60,475 nt of DNA from JADKIH01 sp043747595 (GTDB lineage: Bacteria > Bacteroidota > Bacteroidia > AKYH767-A > 2013-40CM-41-45). The notes under the pieces are model-generated. The model had not been told where the DNA came from, did no database searches, and saw nothing but the letters and a program-made list of their open reading frames with translations. The DNA lies in the NCBI GenBank assembly GCA_043747595.1, contig JAYTOX010000026.1:1-60475 (forward strand), given 5' to 3'. Every line of letters begins with the position of its first letter. The stretch's first letter is position 1. The position numbers and the translations under genes are program-made. Positions 34,101-43,200 of this stretch are shown piece after piece.

Positions 34101-34853
34101 ATGGAAGTACACCATCACCCCAACCTGCATCATAAGCCAAAGAAATGGAAAGAATATTTTTTAGAATTTTTAATGATTTTCCTTGCAGTAACATTAGGCT
34201 TTATTGCAGAGAATATTAGGGAAAATATTTCTAATAAAGAAAATGAAAAAGTATATATGGAATCTTTGGTACAGGATATCAGAGATGACGTTAACACGAT
34301 AAACGACCAACAAAAAATTTTTGATCAAAGAGTTGTGTTGTTAGACAGTTTGATAACAATATTGGATGCAACAGCAATTACTTCAAACACTAGTGATTTA
34401 TATTATTACGCAAGATTGGCAACTAAAGATGATGCATTTTCGGGTAACACACGAACGCTTGAACAGATAAAAAATACCGGGGGCTTTAGGTTTATAAAAA
34501 ACAATGAAGTAGTTGAAGCAATTATGTCTTACTATTCAATTGTAGAACAGATTAAGCAACTCGAATTTGCTGGAGGAGAAGAAGGAGAAATGAACGAATA
34601 CAGAAAAATAGCAGTTCAGATTTTTAATGCGGATGTCTTTAATCAGATAAATTCATCCAGCTTAAATCTGGTAACAAGACCATCAGATAACCCGCCTTTG
34701 CGTACAAACGATAAAAAATTATTAGGCGACTTGGCTGGCTGGGTTCATTATATTAAAAATACTAGGATTGGCATCTATCAATACAAAAAAGATCTTCTTG
34801 GGAAAGCAGAAACTCTAATCAAGAAAATCCAAAATGAATATCATATTGACTAA
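34101..34853 (+). CDS. DUF6090-family membrane-anchored protein
   Basis: A 250-residue protein starting with a His-rich tip (MEVHHHPNLHHKPKKWKEY), then one transmembrane helix (EFLMIFLAVTLGFIAENI), then a long mostly helical domain with coiled-coil character (EKVYMESLVQDIRDDVNTIN) and a stretch FSGNTRTLEQIKNTGGFRFI. This pattern is widespread in Bacteroidota and has no known function; the soluble part is probably periplasmic. The ATG at 34101 is preferred over an upstream TTG. Single-gene cassette. Confidence 0.85.
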   Translation: MEVHHHPNLHHKPKKWKEYFLEFLMIFLAVTLGFIAENIRENISNKENEKVYMESLVQDIRDDVNTINDQQKIFDQRVVLLDSLITILDATAITSNTSDLYYYARLATKDDAFSGNTRTLEQIKNTGGFRFIKNNEVVEAIMSYYSIVEQIKQLEFAGGEEGEMNEYRKIAVQIFNADVFNQINSSSLNLVTRPSDNPPLRTNDKKLLGDLAGWVHYIKNTRIGIYQYKKDLLGKAETLIKKIQNEYHID

Positions 34854-34933
34854 GGTTCGTTCAATTGCATAAGTTATGAATAAAGTAATTGTAAACATTG
34901 ACCAATGTCGTTTCGGGTAACAGAATCACGAAC

Positions 34934-35068
34934 GCATAATGTCAAAACGAAAAGAAAAAAAGAAAGGCTGTGTGTGGTAATTAATCCGCGGAGGCGTGCT
35001 TCTAACAAACAGTTGTGATTCTAAGATATTCGGTTTCAAACTTCTTTAATGTATACTCCGTTAATAGT
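34934..35068 (+). repeat. attC-like site 25
   Basis: GCATAAT (34934-34940) and GTTAATA (35060-35066) form the outer boxes. AAAAGAAAAAAAGAAA (34950-34965) pairs imperfectly with TTTCAAACTTCTTT (35034-35047), keeping the AAGAAA/ACTTCTT asymmetry. Confidence 0.55.
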
Positions 35069-35111
35069 CTAGCTATAACACTCACATTGTCCATTAAATA
35101 AATTTAGAATA

Positions 35112-35648
35112 ATGGTAAATATTAATTTCAGGACTTTTCCTGTTTTGACAACTGAAAGACTAACTCTTAGACAACTATCGGTTGACGACCAGCGCGACAT
35201 TTTAGCTTTACGTTCCGACTCAGAAATAAACAAATATCTTGACAGAGAGCCTAGCAAAACAATTGAAGATGCCATAAATTTCATCAACAAAATTAATGAT
35301 AACATAAAAAATAATAACTCAATTTATTGGGTAATGACGTTGACGAACACAAAAACATTTGTTGGAACAATTTGCTTGTTTGAGTTTTCAAACGAAAAAA
35401 ACAGTTGTGAAATAGGTTATGAGCTAATGACAAAATATCAAAGAGAAGGTATAATGAAAGAAGCAGCAACAGAAGTTATCGACTATGCTTTTTTGACATT
35501 ACAGTTTCAAAAAATAGTAGCGTTTACTCACAAGGAAAATTTGAATTCAACTAACCTATTAAGGAAATTAAACTTTATTAAATCAGCAGAAGAGGGAAAC
35601 CCTGATTTTACTATTTTCACATTGACTCATCCACTATTACAGAAATAA
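35112..35648 (+). CDS. GNAT acetyltransferase, RimJ/RimL type
   Basis: A 178-residue acetyltransferase of the ribosomal-protein N-acetyltransferase group. TERLTLRQLSVDDQRDILAL is the usual first strand-helix unit; CEIGYELMTKYQREGIMKEA contains the acetyl-CoA loop (QREGIM in place of Q/RxxGxG/A); NSTNLLRKLNFIK is the C-terminal motif. It would transfer acetyl from acetyl-CoA to an amine, target unknown. GNAT proteins are frequent cassette cargo. Alone between sites 25 and 26. Confidence 0.9.
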   Translation: MVNINFRTFPVLTTERLTLRQLSVDDQRDILALRSDSEINKYLDREPSKTIEDAINFINKINDNIKNNNSIYWVMTLTNTKTFVGTICLFEFSNEKNSCEIGYELMTKYQREGIMKEAATEVIDYAFLTLQFQKIVAFTHKENLNSTNLLRKLNFIKSAEEGNPDFTIFTLTHPLLQK

Positions 35649-35673
35649 AATATATTAAGAACAAAAGCACGAA

Positions 35674-35766
35674 CTACAAACATTGGCTTGCAGCCATTCA
35701 AAGAAAATTCTATCTTCGATTCAAGAGTGTGGCGTGTTTGGCAGCAAGGGTTATGCATTAGCGTGC
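35674..35766 (+). repeat. attC-like site 26 (type C)
   Basis: GGCTTGC (35685-35691) pairs imperfectly with GCAGCAAG (35741-35748). GTTATGC (35750-35756) and ATTAGCG (35758-35764) lie at the right end. The loop AAAGAAAATTCTATCTTCGA matches sites 16 and 24. Confidence 0.58.
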
Positions 35767-35787
35767 ATTTTAACGGCAAATAATACA

Positions 35788-36429
35788 ATGGACAGATATA
35801 AAGAAACATTTGAAACATGGAACAAAGTTGCATCTCTATATGAAGATAAGTTTATGGACTTGGACTTTTATAATGAAACGTATGATTTTATTTGCAATTT
35901 GATTGAAAAGGACAATGCTAAACTTTTAGAAATTGGCTGTGGACCAGGAAATATTACAAAGCACCTTTTATCAAGACGCCCAGACTTTAATGTTTTCGGA
36001 ATTGACATTGCACCGAATATGGTTGAACTTGCTAAAAAGAATAATCCTAACGCAAGTTTTGCTATAATGGATTGCAGGCAAATTTCTAACCTTGAAACAA
36101 AGTATGACGGAATTGTTTGCGGTTTCTGTTTACCATATTTGTCGCAGACCGACTGTAAAATATTTATTTCCGACTGTTACAATTTACTAAACGAAAATGG
36201 ACAATTATATTTAAGTTTTGTTGAAGGAGATCCCAATAAATCAGATTTTCAAGTTGGAAGCACTGGAGACAGAACATATTTATACTTTTACAATTTGGAC
36301 AGACTGACAGAAGAACTTAAAAAAAATAACTTTGAGCAAATTAAAGTATTTAAAGTGGACTATAAAAAATCAGAAAACGAAATGGACGTACATACAATAT
36401 TGATAGTAAAGAAAAAAAATACCGCATAA
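35788..36429 (+). CDS. Class I SAM-dependent methyltransferase
   Basis: A 213-residue cytoplasmic methyltransferase. Motif I is LLEIGCGPGNITKHL (about 47-61), the acidic residue after strand 2 is in FGIDIAPNMVELA, and motif IV is YDGIVCGFCLPYLS. Substrate unknown; the family includes small-molecule and quinone methylases. The start at 35788 (MDRYKETFETWN) is the conserved family opening; the in-frame start at 35683 lies inside site 26. Confidence 0.92.
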   Translation: MDRYKETFETWNKVASLYEDKFMDLDFYNETYDFICNLIEKDNAKLLEIGCGPGNITKHLLSRRPDFNVFGIDIAPNMVELAKKNNPNASFAIMDCRQISNLETKYDGIVCGFCLPYLSQTDCKIFISDCYNLLNENGQLYLSFVEGDPNKSDFQVGSTGDRTYLYFYNLDRLTEELKKNNFEQIKVFKVDYKKSENEMDVHTILIVKKKNTA

Positions 36430-36545
36430 GAGTATATTTGCAATGGGTGGCGTTACGTGCTTCGATGACCGTTTCGTAGTAAAAGAAAATTCCGTTCTCC
36501 ACATGAATATTAGCACTGAAAGGTCCACTTATCGCAAATCCGAAA
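36423..36545 (+). repeat. Candidate cassette site 27
   Basis: ATTTGCAATGGGTGG (36436-36450) pairs with CCACTTATCGCAAAT (36525-36539) with two mismatches. No clear GTTRRRY box follows, so this is a weaker member of the set. Confidence 0.42.
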
Positions 36546-36658
36546 ACCGAATATGATTAACTAAAATTATGGCACTATTATAAAGAAGCGGAAAAACAAA
36601 AATGTAAAAAATTTATTTACTCAATTTTTAGTATGTATAAACAACTAAACCTCATGTT

Positions 36659-36997
36659 ATGATTATTTGGAAAGGCTACGGCTTCCTCGTTCTCGTTATT
36701 TCAATAGCTATTGGTGCTATTGTAAGTTTAATATTTGCCAATATCGGGTCAACTGAAGATATTGGAGCCGGTGTTGGTGCACTTATTTCAGGTGGCGTAA
36801 TTTGGATTGTTGGAAATAAATTGAATGCATCTTCAAAAAACAAAATATTTATTGACAAACAAACAGGGCAAGAAATTTTGGTAAAACCCGATCACTCTAT
36901 GTTTTTTATTAAAATGCAGTATTGGGCATTTATTATTGGAGGAATTGGTATAATTATGCTAATTGACATTGTAGTTTACGGTAAGTTGACGTTTTAA
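36659..36997 (+). CDS. Small membrane protein of unknown function
   Basis: A 112-residue protein with three hydrophobic segments (about 7-27, 36-54 and 85-107). A short polar loop (NKLNASSKNKIFIDKQTGQE) before KPDHSMFFIKMQYW lies between the second and third. No family recognised; it resembles small accessory membrane proteins of Bacteroidota that carry a DKQTGQE-type loop. Single gene between site 27 and a degenerate junction near 37,000. Confidence 0.65.
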   Translation: MIIWKGYGFLVLVISIAIGAIVSLIFANIGSTEDIGAGVGALISGGVIWIVGNKLNASSKNKIFIDKQTGQEILVKPDHSMFFIKMQYWAFIIGGIGIIMLIDIVVYGKLTF

Positions 36998-37286
36998 TAT
37001 TCTCTATAATCCATTTGTAATCGCAGTCATTTGCAACAATGTCGTTGAGGCGCCATGTGAGTTATAAAAGATATCAGATTCAATTTTATTTTTCAAGGAT
37101 CGGATTGAAGGCTCCTGTTTTCGCTAGGAATCATCAATAAAAATCGGCATCTTTAAATAAGTTCTACACTTGAAGGACGGAATTCTAATCAGTATTTCAG
37201 TTGTCAAACACCTTCTAATCCATTTTAAATTGCTCGCCAACTTATACCTGATTGCAAGAAATTAATTTTTTAAATTGTCAGTTGAA
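36998..37286. other. Degenerate last cassette junction and leader
   Basis: No gene. GCCATGTGAGTTATAAAAG near 37051 and CTCGCCAACTTATACC near 37233 may be remains of a site. The shared leader block CCTGATTGCAAGAAATTAAT (37247-37266) follows, as before the genes at 1074, 20972 and 26203. Beyond this point no further site was found. Confidence 0.4.
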
Positions 37287-38300
37287 ATGAAAAAAATCTA
37301 TACGGTTAAATTTATCTTCACTTTTCTATTATTTATTTTTATTATTTCCTGCAGCGCACATGCCGAAGGATATATGTTTCGTTGCGCTATACGAGATAAA
37401 ATTGGAAATCTATGGTTCGGCACTTGGGGTGATGGCGTATTTCGTTATGATGCGATTACAGGTGGGTTTACTAATTTTACAATGCAAGATGGCTTGAACG
37501 ATAATAATATTGAATCTGTTTATGAAGATAAAGCAGGCAATATTTGGTTTGGCACAGAGAATGGCGTTTGTCGTTACGATGGTAAATCTTTTACTGATAT
37601 TTCTACGAAAGAAGGATTAAATAAATTTCATGTTAATTGCATTTTAGAGGATAGAACAGGAAATATTTGGATAGGCAGTGATGGCTGGGGAGTATTTCGT
37701 TACAATCCTTCTATCGATAATGCAAGCGGGAAATCAGTTACAAATTATACAAAGGAAAATGGACTTGGCAGTAATGCAGTTCAATGTATTTTAGAAGATA
37801 GGGCAGGGAAGTTATGGTTTGGCGAAAGAGCCGGAGGCGTGTGCCGTTACGATTCAGTTTCAAATACGTTTACGGCTGTCGACGGAGATGGATGTTTCAG
37901 CAGCCAAATTATGAGTATCATACAAGATAAAACAGGATACATCTGGTTTGTTAATTTGTATAGCGGACTGTGTCGCTATGATGGAAAATTATTTAAACAT
38001 TTTACTGAGGAAGACGGACTTTGCAATGACTCAATGAATTGTATGTATGAAGATAAAAAAGGAGGTCTCTGGTTCGGAAGCGATACAAAGTGGAATACGG
38101 GCGGCGGAGGTATTTGCCGATACGATGGAAAATCATTTACTCATTATTCAACAATAGATGGTCTTGAAAATTCTGATGTCTGGACTATTGTAGACGATAA
38201 TGACGGAAACATTTGGGTTGGTACTAGAGGAGGATTATTTCGTTTTCATACTCCTTCCGGTAAATTTATAAACTATACACACAAAATGAATAGGGAATAG
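37287..38300 (+). CDS. Exported two-component-regulator-type beta-propeller protein
   Basis: A 337-residue protein with a signal or lipoprotein-like N-terminus (FIISCSAHA near residue 20) and about seven copies of the propeller repeat: DKAGNIWFGTENGVCRYDG, DRTGNIWIGSDGWGVFRY and DNDGNIWVGTRGGLFRF are clear. The same repeat forms the sensor domain of Bacteroidota hybrid kinases that detect glycans. Here no transmembrane helix, kinase or regulator follows the propeller, so it is a free sensor-like domain. The ATG at 37287 is preferred to a TTG at 37275. Confidence 0.87.
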   Translation: MKKIYTVKFIFTFLLFIFIISCSAHAEGYMFRCAIRDKIGNLWFGTWGDGVFRYDAITGGFTNFTMQDGLNDNNIESVYEDKAGNIWFGTENGVCRYDGKSFTDISTKEGLNKFHVNCILEDRTGNIWIGSDGWGVFRYNPSIDNASGKSVTNYTKENGLGSNAVQCILEDRAGKLWFGERAGGVCRYDSVSNTFTAVDGDGCFSSQIMSIIQDKTGYIWFVNLYSGLCRYDGKLFKHFTEEDGLCNDSMNCMYEDKKGGLWFGSDTKWNTGGGGICRYDGKSFTHYSTIDGLENSDVWTIVDDNDGNIWVGTRGGLFRFHTPSGKFINYTHKMNRE

Positions 38301-38547
38301 GTGAGTAGAAAATTGTTCCGTAAATATTTAACACGATTAGAAAGTAGAGATAATTTAACAAATATAAATGTTCGTATGAAGAGTATGCCGAAGGGAAAAA
38401 ATATAAAAATCGGGAGGCAAGTTACAGTCATTTCATTCTTGTTAGAGATAATTTTTTCGAATCACTGAATATTATTTTTTAAAACTGAAGGATAGAATTG
38501 CTGACTTAGGGAAGCAATATTTTGGAATGCATAAAAAATAGACTACA

Positions 38548-38573
38548 TTTGATAGTATCAAATGATAGTATAG
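38548..38573. promoter_or_regulatory. Candidate Fic operator
   Basis: TTGATAGTATCAA (38549-38561) is a 13-bp palindrome. The half TGATAGTAT repeats at 38563-38571, directly before the ATG at 38574. A dyad overlapping the start region fits autoregulation by the winged-helix end of the Fic protein; this is inference. Confidence 0.5.
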
Positions 38574-39530
38574 ATGGAGCCGCCATACGACATTACACCT
38601 AAAATTTTAAAATTAATAAGTTCGATTTCTGAAAAAATTGGCGAAGTGAATGCGAATTACTTGAGTAGGCAATCTCCACAACTTCGAAAGCAAAACAGAA
38701 TAAAAACAATTCATTCTTCCTTGCAAATTGAAGGAAATACATTGTCAGAAAAGCAAATTACAGCATTAATCGAGAACAAAAGAGTAGCTGGTCCGCAGAA
38801 AGATGTAATAGAAGTTTTAAACGCAATTAAAGTCTATGCGAAAATAGGGAAATATGACTATTTATCAGAAGAGAATTTCCTAAAAGCGCATCAGAAATTA
38901 ATGACCGGATTAATAAGTAAACCCGGTGAATATAGAAAACAAGGTGTTGGAATAGTTAAAGGTGTAAAGTTAGAACATGTTGCGCCTTCATATAAAAATG
39001 TTCCCTACTTAATGAAAGATTTGTTTAAATATCTTAAAAGCTCTGATGAACTTGCATTAATCAAAAGCTGCGTGTTTCACTATGAATTGGAATTTATTCA
39101 TCCGTTTCTTGACGGTAATGGAAGAATGGGTAGATTATGGCAAACATTAATATTAATGTCAGTGTATCCTATCATTGAGTTTCTCCCCTTTGAAACATTG
39201 ATTTGCAAAACGCAAAAGGAGTACTATAAATCGCTTGCAGTTAGCGACAGGCTAGGGAAGTCAACTACTTTTATTGAGTATATGCTTCATGTAATTGATC
39301 AATCATTAGAAAACTTATTGAAATACAACAGTCGAATTTTAAAAGACAACGATAGATTGGAGCATTTCATAAGTTTGGGAATAAAAAAATTTACAAGAAA
39401 AGACTACATGAATGTGTTTAAAGATTTGTCATCGGCCACAGCAAGCAGAGACTTAAAAAAAGGAGTTGAATTAAATTTATTTAAAAGTGTTGGCGTCAAA
39501 AATAAGACAGAATATAATCTGAAAAAGTAA
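38574..39530 (+). CDS. Fic-domain protein with N-terminal inhibitory motif and C-terminal wHTH
   Basis: A 318-residue class II-like Fic protein. The inhibitory motif SLQIEG is at 49-54 with Glu53, and the catalytic motif HPFLDGNGRMGR starts at His176. A short winged-helix-like C-terminus (FTRKDYMNVFKDLSSATASR) probably binds DNA. It is expected to transfer AMP (or another nucleotide part) from ATP to hydroxyl groups of a target protein, held off by the inhibitory Glu until triggered. No partner antitoxin gene is adjacent. Confidence 0.93.
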   Translation: MEPPYDITPKILKLISSISEKIGEVNANYLSRQSPQLRKQNRIKTIHSSLQIEGNTLSEKQITALIENKRVAGPQKDVIEVLNAIKVYAKIGKYDYLSEENFLKAHQKLMTGLISKPGEYRKQGVGIVKGVKLEHVAPSYKNVPYLMKDLFKYLKSSDELALIKSCVFHYELEFIHPFLDGNGRMGRLWQTLILMSVYPIIEFLPFETLICKTQKEYYKSLAVSDRLGKSTTFIEYMLHVIDQSLENLLKYNSRILKDNDRLEHFISLGIKKFTRKDYMNVFKDLSSATASRDLKKGVELNLFKSVGVKNKTEYNLKK

Positions 39531-40204
39531 TTCTTGCCAATATAAAATAATAGATTTTTATTGAGCAAATGAATTTGGCAAATCTGGTTTTAGACTATTG
39601 ATAAATTGATCATTCATTTACAATTACGAATTTCTATTTTAAAATTTAGAGACTCGATATGTAAGCTTTTACAGCTTAGTTGCTAAATTATTTTATATAG
39701 TTATACTTTTTTGGTAGTTCTGTTACTGATTTAATTTAGACATACATTAATTTAAAGACTTCTTTCTGATTATTTTTTATAGAATATATTTCTTTCAGAA
39801 TATAAATTTTCGTGACAACTGTTGATAGAAATTGTTTCTACAAAAAAATGTCAGCGATAAAATAGGATTATAATTATTTAAGAAATAAATCTAAAGGCAT
39901 GTATCATTCAATGTTATGTTACTTAAAATATCTGCTTTTTTAAATAAACTATCAAGACATTCTAACTCAGGATGTATATGAATTTATTGCAACTCTAGTG
40001 CGCCATACCAGGATTTCCCCGCTAGCACATTAACCACGAAAGTTGAATTTTCATTCACAAGAAGTGATTACGCATTTCAGCCCAATATTTATCACCCAAT
40101 CTTCGTTTTTTGAATTATAAATAATACCTTTCATAGCCTTAAACATTAAAAACAGACAATTTATTAGATAATCTTCAGCATCATTTCAGCTATAAACATA
40201 ATCA
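39531..40204. other. Non-coding, AT-rich spacer
   Basis: About 670 bp with no frame above 60 codons and no recognisable repeat or RNA. The last 60 bp presumably hold the promoter of the metalloprotease gene; nothing specific could be pinned down. Confidence 0.4.
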
Positions 40205-43200
40205 ATGAAAAAACTTTATTTCACAGTACTACTTCTTCTCTTCGCAGATTTTGTTTCAGCTCAAGGAGATTATTGTTTGACCGACAAAATTTGGTCAGAG
40301 ATGGTGAGAAAAGATTCTTCACTTTACTTGAAACGAAAAATAGCTGATGATGCTATAGCAAAGGTTACTAATAGTGGCTCAGCAAACGAGTCTGCACGAC
40401 TATTAAGAATGAATTCGGTAAGCAATCCAAAGGTAATACCTGTTGTAATTTATATTATTCACGACAACACGCCGGCTTCCAACATAAGTATGCAGCAAAT
40501 ACAAAGTCAAATGGATCAGTTGAATCAAGATTTCATTTCGCTTGGCGTTCGGTTTTGTTATGCTAAAAGAAGCTTAGTTGACTCCACTAACTTTGTTCCG
40601 CAAGTGGGCGATTCGGCCGGAGTAATTAGAATCAATAGTGCCTTTACAAACCTCGACCAATACACAGAGGATGCACAAATGAAAGCATTAAGTACTCTCC
40701 CATCGCAAAGTTATATGCGCATATTTGTGGTTAAGGATATTATTCCTACAGGTGTATTAGGTTATGCATACTTTCCCGGCACAACTACTACATTGGATGG
40801 TATAGTTGTTCGTGCCGATGTTTTCGGAAGCAATAACTTTTGCCCTACTTGCAACCTGTTCCCGAATTATAATTTAGGTTCAGTTATGACACATGAAGTA
40901 GGTCATTACTTTAATCTGTATCATACATTTCAAGGAGGGTGTGTAACAGATACAGGAGTAAATGCTTGTCAGGTTTATGGCGACCGGCTTTGCGACACGC
41001 CACCAACAACAGGAAGTTTTGGTTGTCCGTCGCCTGCACCACTGAGTTGTGATGGCGTAACTCCAGAGCTGATTGAAAACTATATGGACTACACACAGGA
41101 TGCTTGCAAAAACTCTTTCACTGCTGGGCAAACAGTACGTATGGATTATTCTTTGAATGCCTATAGGCTATCACTTTTTTCAGTGCAGAATCTCATCGTA
41201 ACCGGAGTGACCTGTGTAAATATCGGAAACCAGTACGCTAATTTTTATTGTGCCAATTATGATGGCTGTCTTAATCGCCCTATGACATTCTCATCTTTGT
41301 CTGCTGCAGGATTTACATATACTTGGGATTTTGGTGATGGCAGCACCGCATCCGGCGATACTGTACAACACAGCTACACTGCATACGGTCAGTTTCCGGT
41401 AACATTAACAGCGGTGAATGCCTCGTTAAATATCAATGCAGCTAGTTCTACGCAGGTATTTATTACCGACTGCCAACCTGTTATTTGTTCTGTAAACAAA
41501 TGGGATTTTACCTATGGCTATATGGATTTTTCGAGTGGCACACCCATCGCTACTAATCATCCAACAATGCTGTTAGCAGCAGATCTCCCCGATTTTTATA
41601 TGAGTTATTACAGGGCTGATAGTGTAGGTAATTCATTATTTCATGTAGCATACAGAAGTATTTATCATACTTGGGGTACACTGCCGGGTTTATATGATAG
41701 TTCTTTTAATTTTGTTGATTCTCTTCCAACAAATTCTTTTTTTACATTAATACCTGTACCAAAACGTGTAAATACTTTCTGCTTGATTAGTGGTTCTGCT
41801 CTTGATTCAACTTCAGCATTAAATGGTATAGACACTCTTTCTTATTCGATCATCGAAGCACAAAACGGAAATGTAAGTTTTTTGCCGGGTAAAAAAATGG
41901 TTCATGTACCCTTCCCATCAACCCTCGCCGTTCCTCGAGGTATTATGTATTCTGCATGTGGTATACCAAATTGTGATGGAACAAAGGTTTGGATAATTAC
42001 TAGTGTTCTGGATTTTACTAGGAAGTATTATGTTTTTGAGCTCGACTCTACAGGGACAATGAGCTTACATCAAACGTACATTGCATCCGCAACGTCTGAT
42101 TATTATACCATGGTTCCTTCTCCGGATGGAAGAAAAATAGCATTGAATGATTTTGGGAATAACACAGCCATCCTAAACTTTGATAAAGCAAATGGAAATA
42201 TTACAGGGTATAATCCACTAAGCTCAGGAGGTTGGCTAGGCTTAGGAGTTTTCAGTCCGAACTCCAGATTTTATTATCAAGCGGAACAAAATATATTATA
42301 TAGTATCAACGGCAAACTTTATCAATATGATTTGTATAGCACACAGCCGATAGCAACAAGAAAACAAATCAGCAGCTATATTAAAAATAGTTCTTTAATT
42401 CCTGCTCATGGACGATTTGGGCCTGACGGAAAATTGTATTTTGGATTTACCGGACAACCACTTAATGCTGAAGAAACATATCGACTTGCGGTTATTAATA
42501 AACCCGATGTATTAGACGATGGATTGAATGCAGTTGGTTTCAATATGAATGGGCCTGATATTAGGCCGGCTAATTGTCCACATCCTGGAATAAACACATG
42601 GGGGTATGGGGCTTTCGTTGATTTTCCCGATGCCTTTGGTTGCAATTGGAAACCTGATGTGCCATCACCATTTAATTACGAAGCTGTCGATTGTTTTACT
42701 TATACATTTCATTCTGATGATTGCTTTTCGAATAATTGGAATTTCGGAGATGCCGCAAGTGGATCAAACAATACTTCAATACTTTCGAATCCGCAACATA
42801 CATTTACATTGGCAGGTAATTATTTTGTAACGCGTACGATTAACGGTATCACAACTTCCGATTCAATTAAGATCGAAACTCCTGATTTGCGCATTACCGA
42901 AACAGGTCTTCAAAACTGTATTGACTTACACGATAATTATTCCGTTGCTTTGCCACAATCGGGAGTTACCTATAGTTGGACGATCGCTAACGGCGTACCT
43001 GCTTATGTGCCGTCAGCTACAGACATTGATGTGCTATGGAACGACACAAGTTCAATGAGCAGGTTAAAAGTGCTTGCCGTTAATCAAATTACCGGATGTG
43101 CAGACAGTGTATTGTTGATTCCAAATTTTGGTTGCTTGCTAGTAAGTACTTCGGATCAAGAAATGGAATCAAGGAATATTTTAATTCAACCCAATCCATC

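Noticed and set aside
1..37250. CRISPR array, because of many repeated intergenic sequences
   Set aside because: The repeats are long, diverged palindromes separated by whole genes, with no short regular spacers and no cas genes.
38574..39530. Fic gene as a toxin of a two-gene toxin-antitoxin pair
   Set aside because: No small antitoxin gene is adjacent on either side, and the inhibitory motif is within the protein itself.
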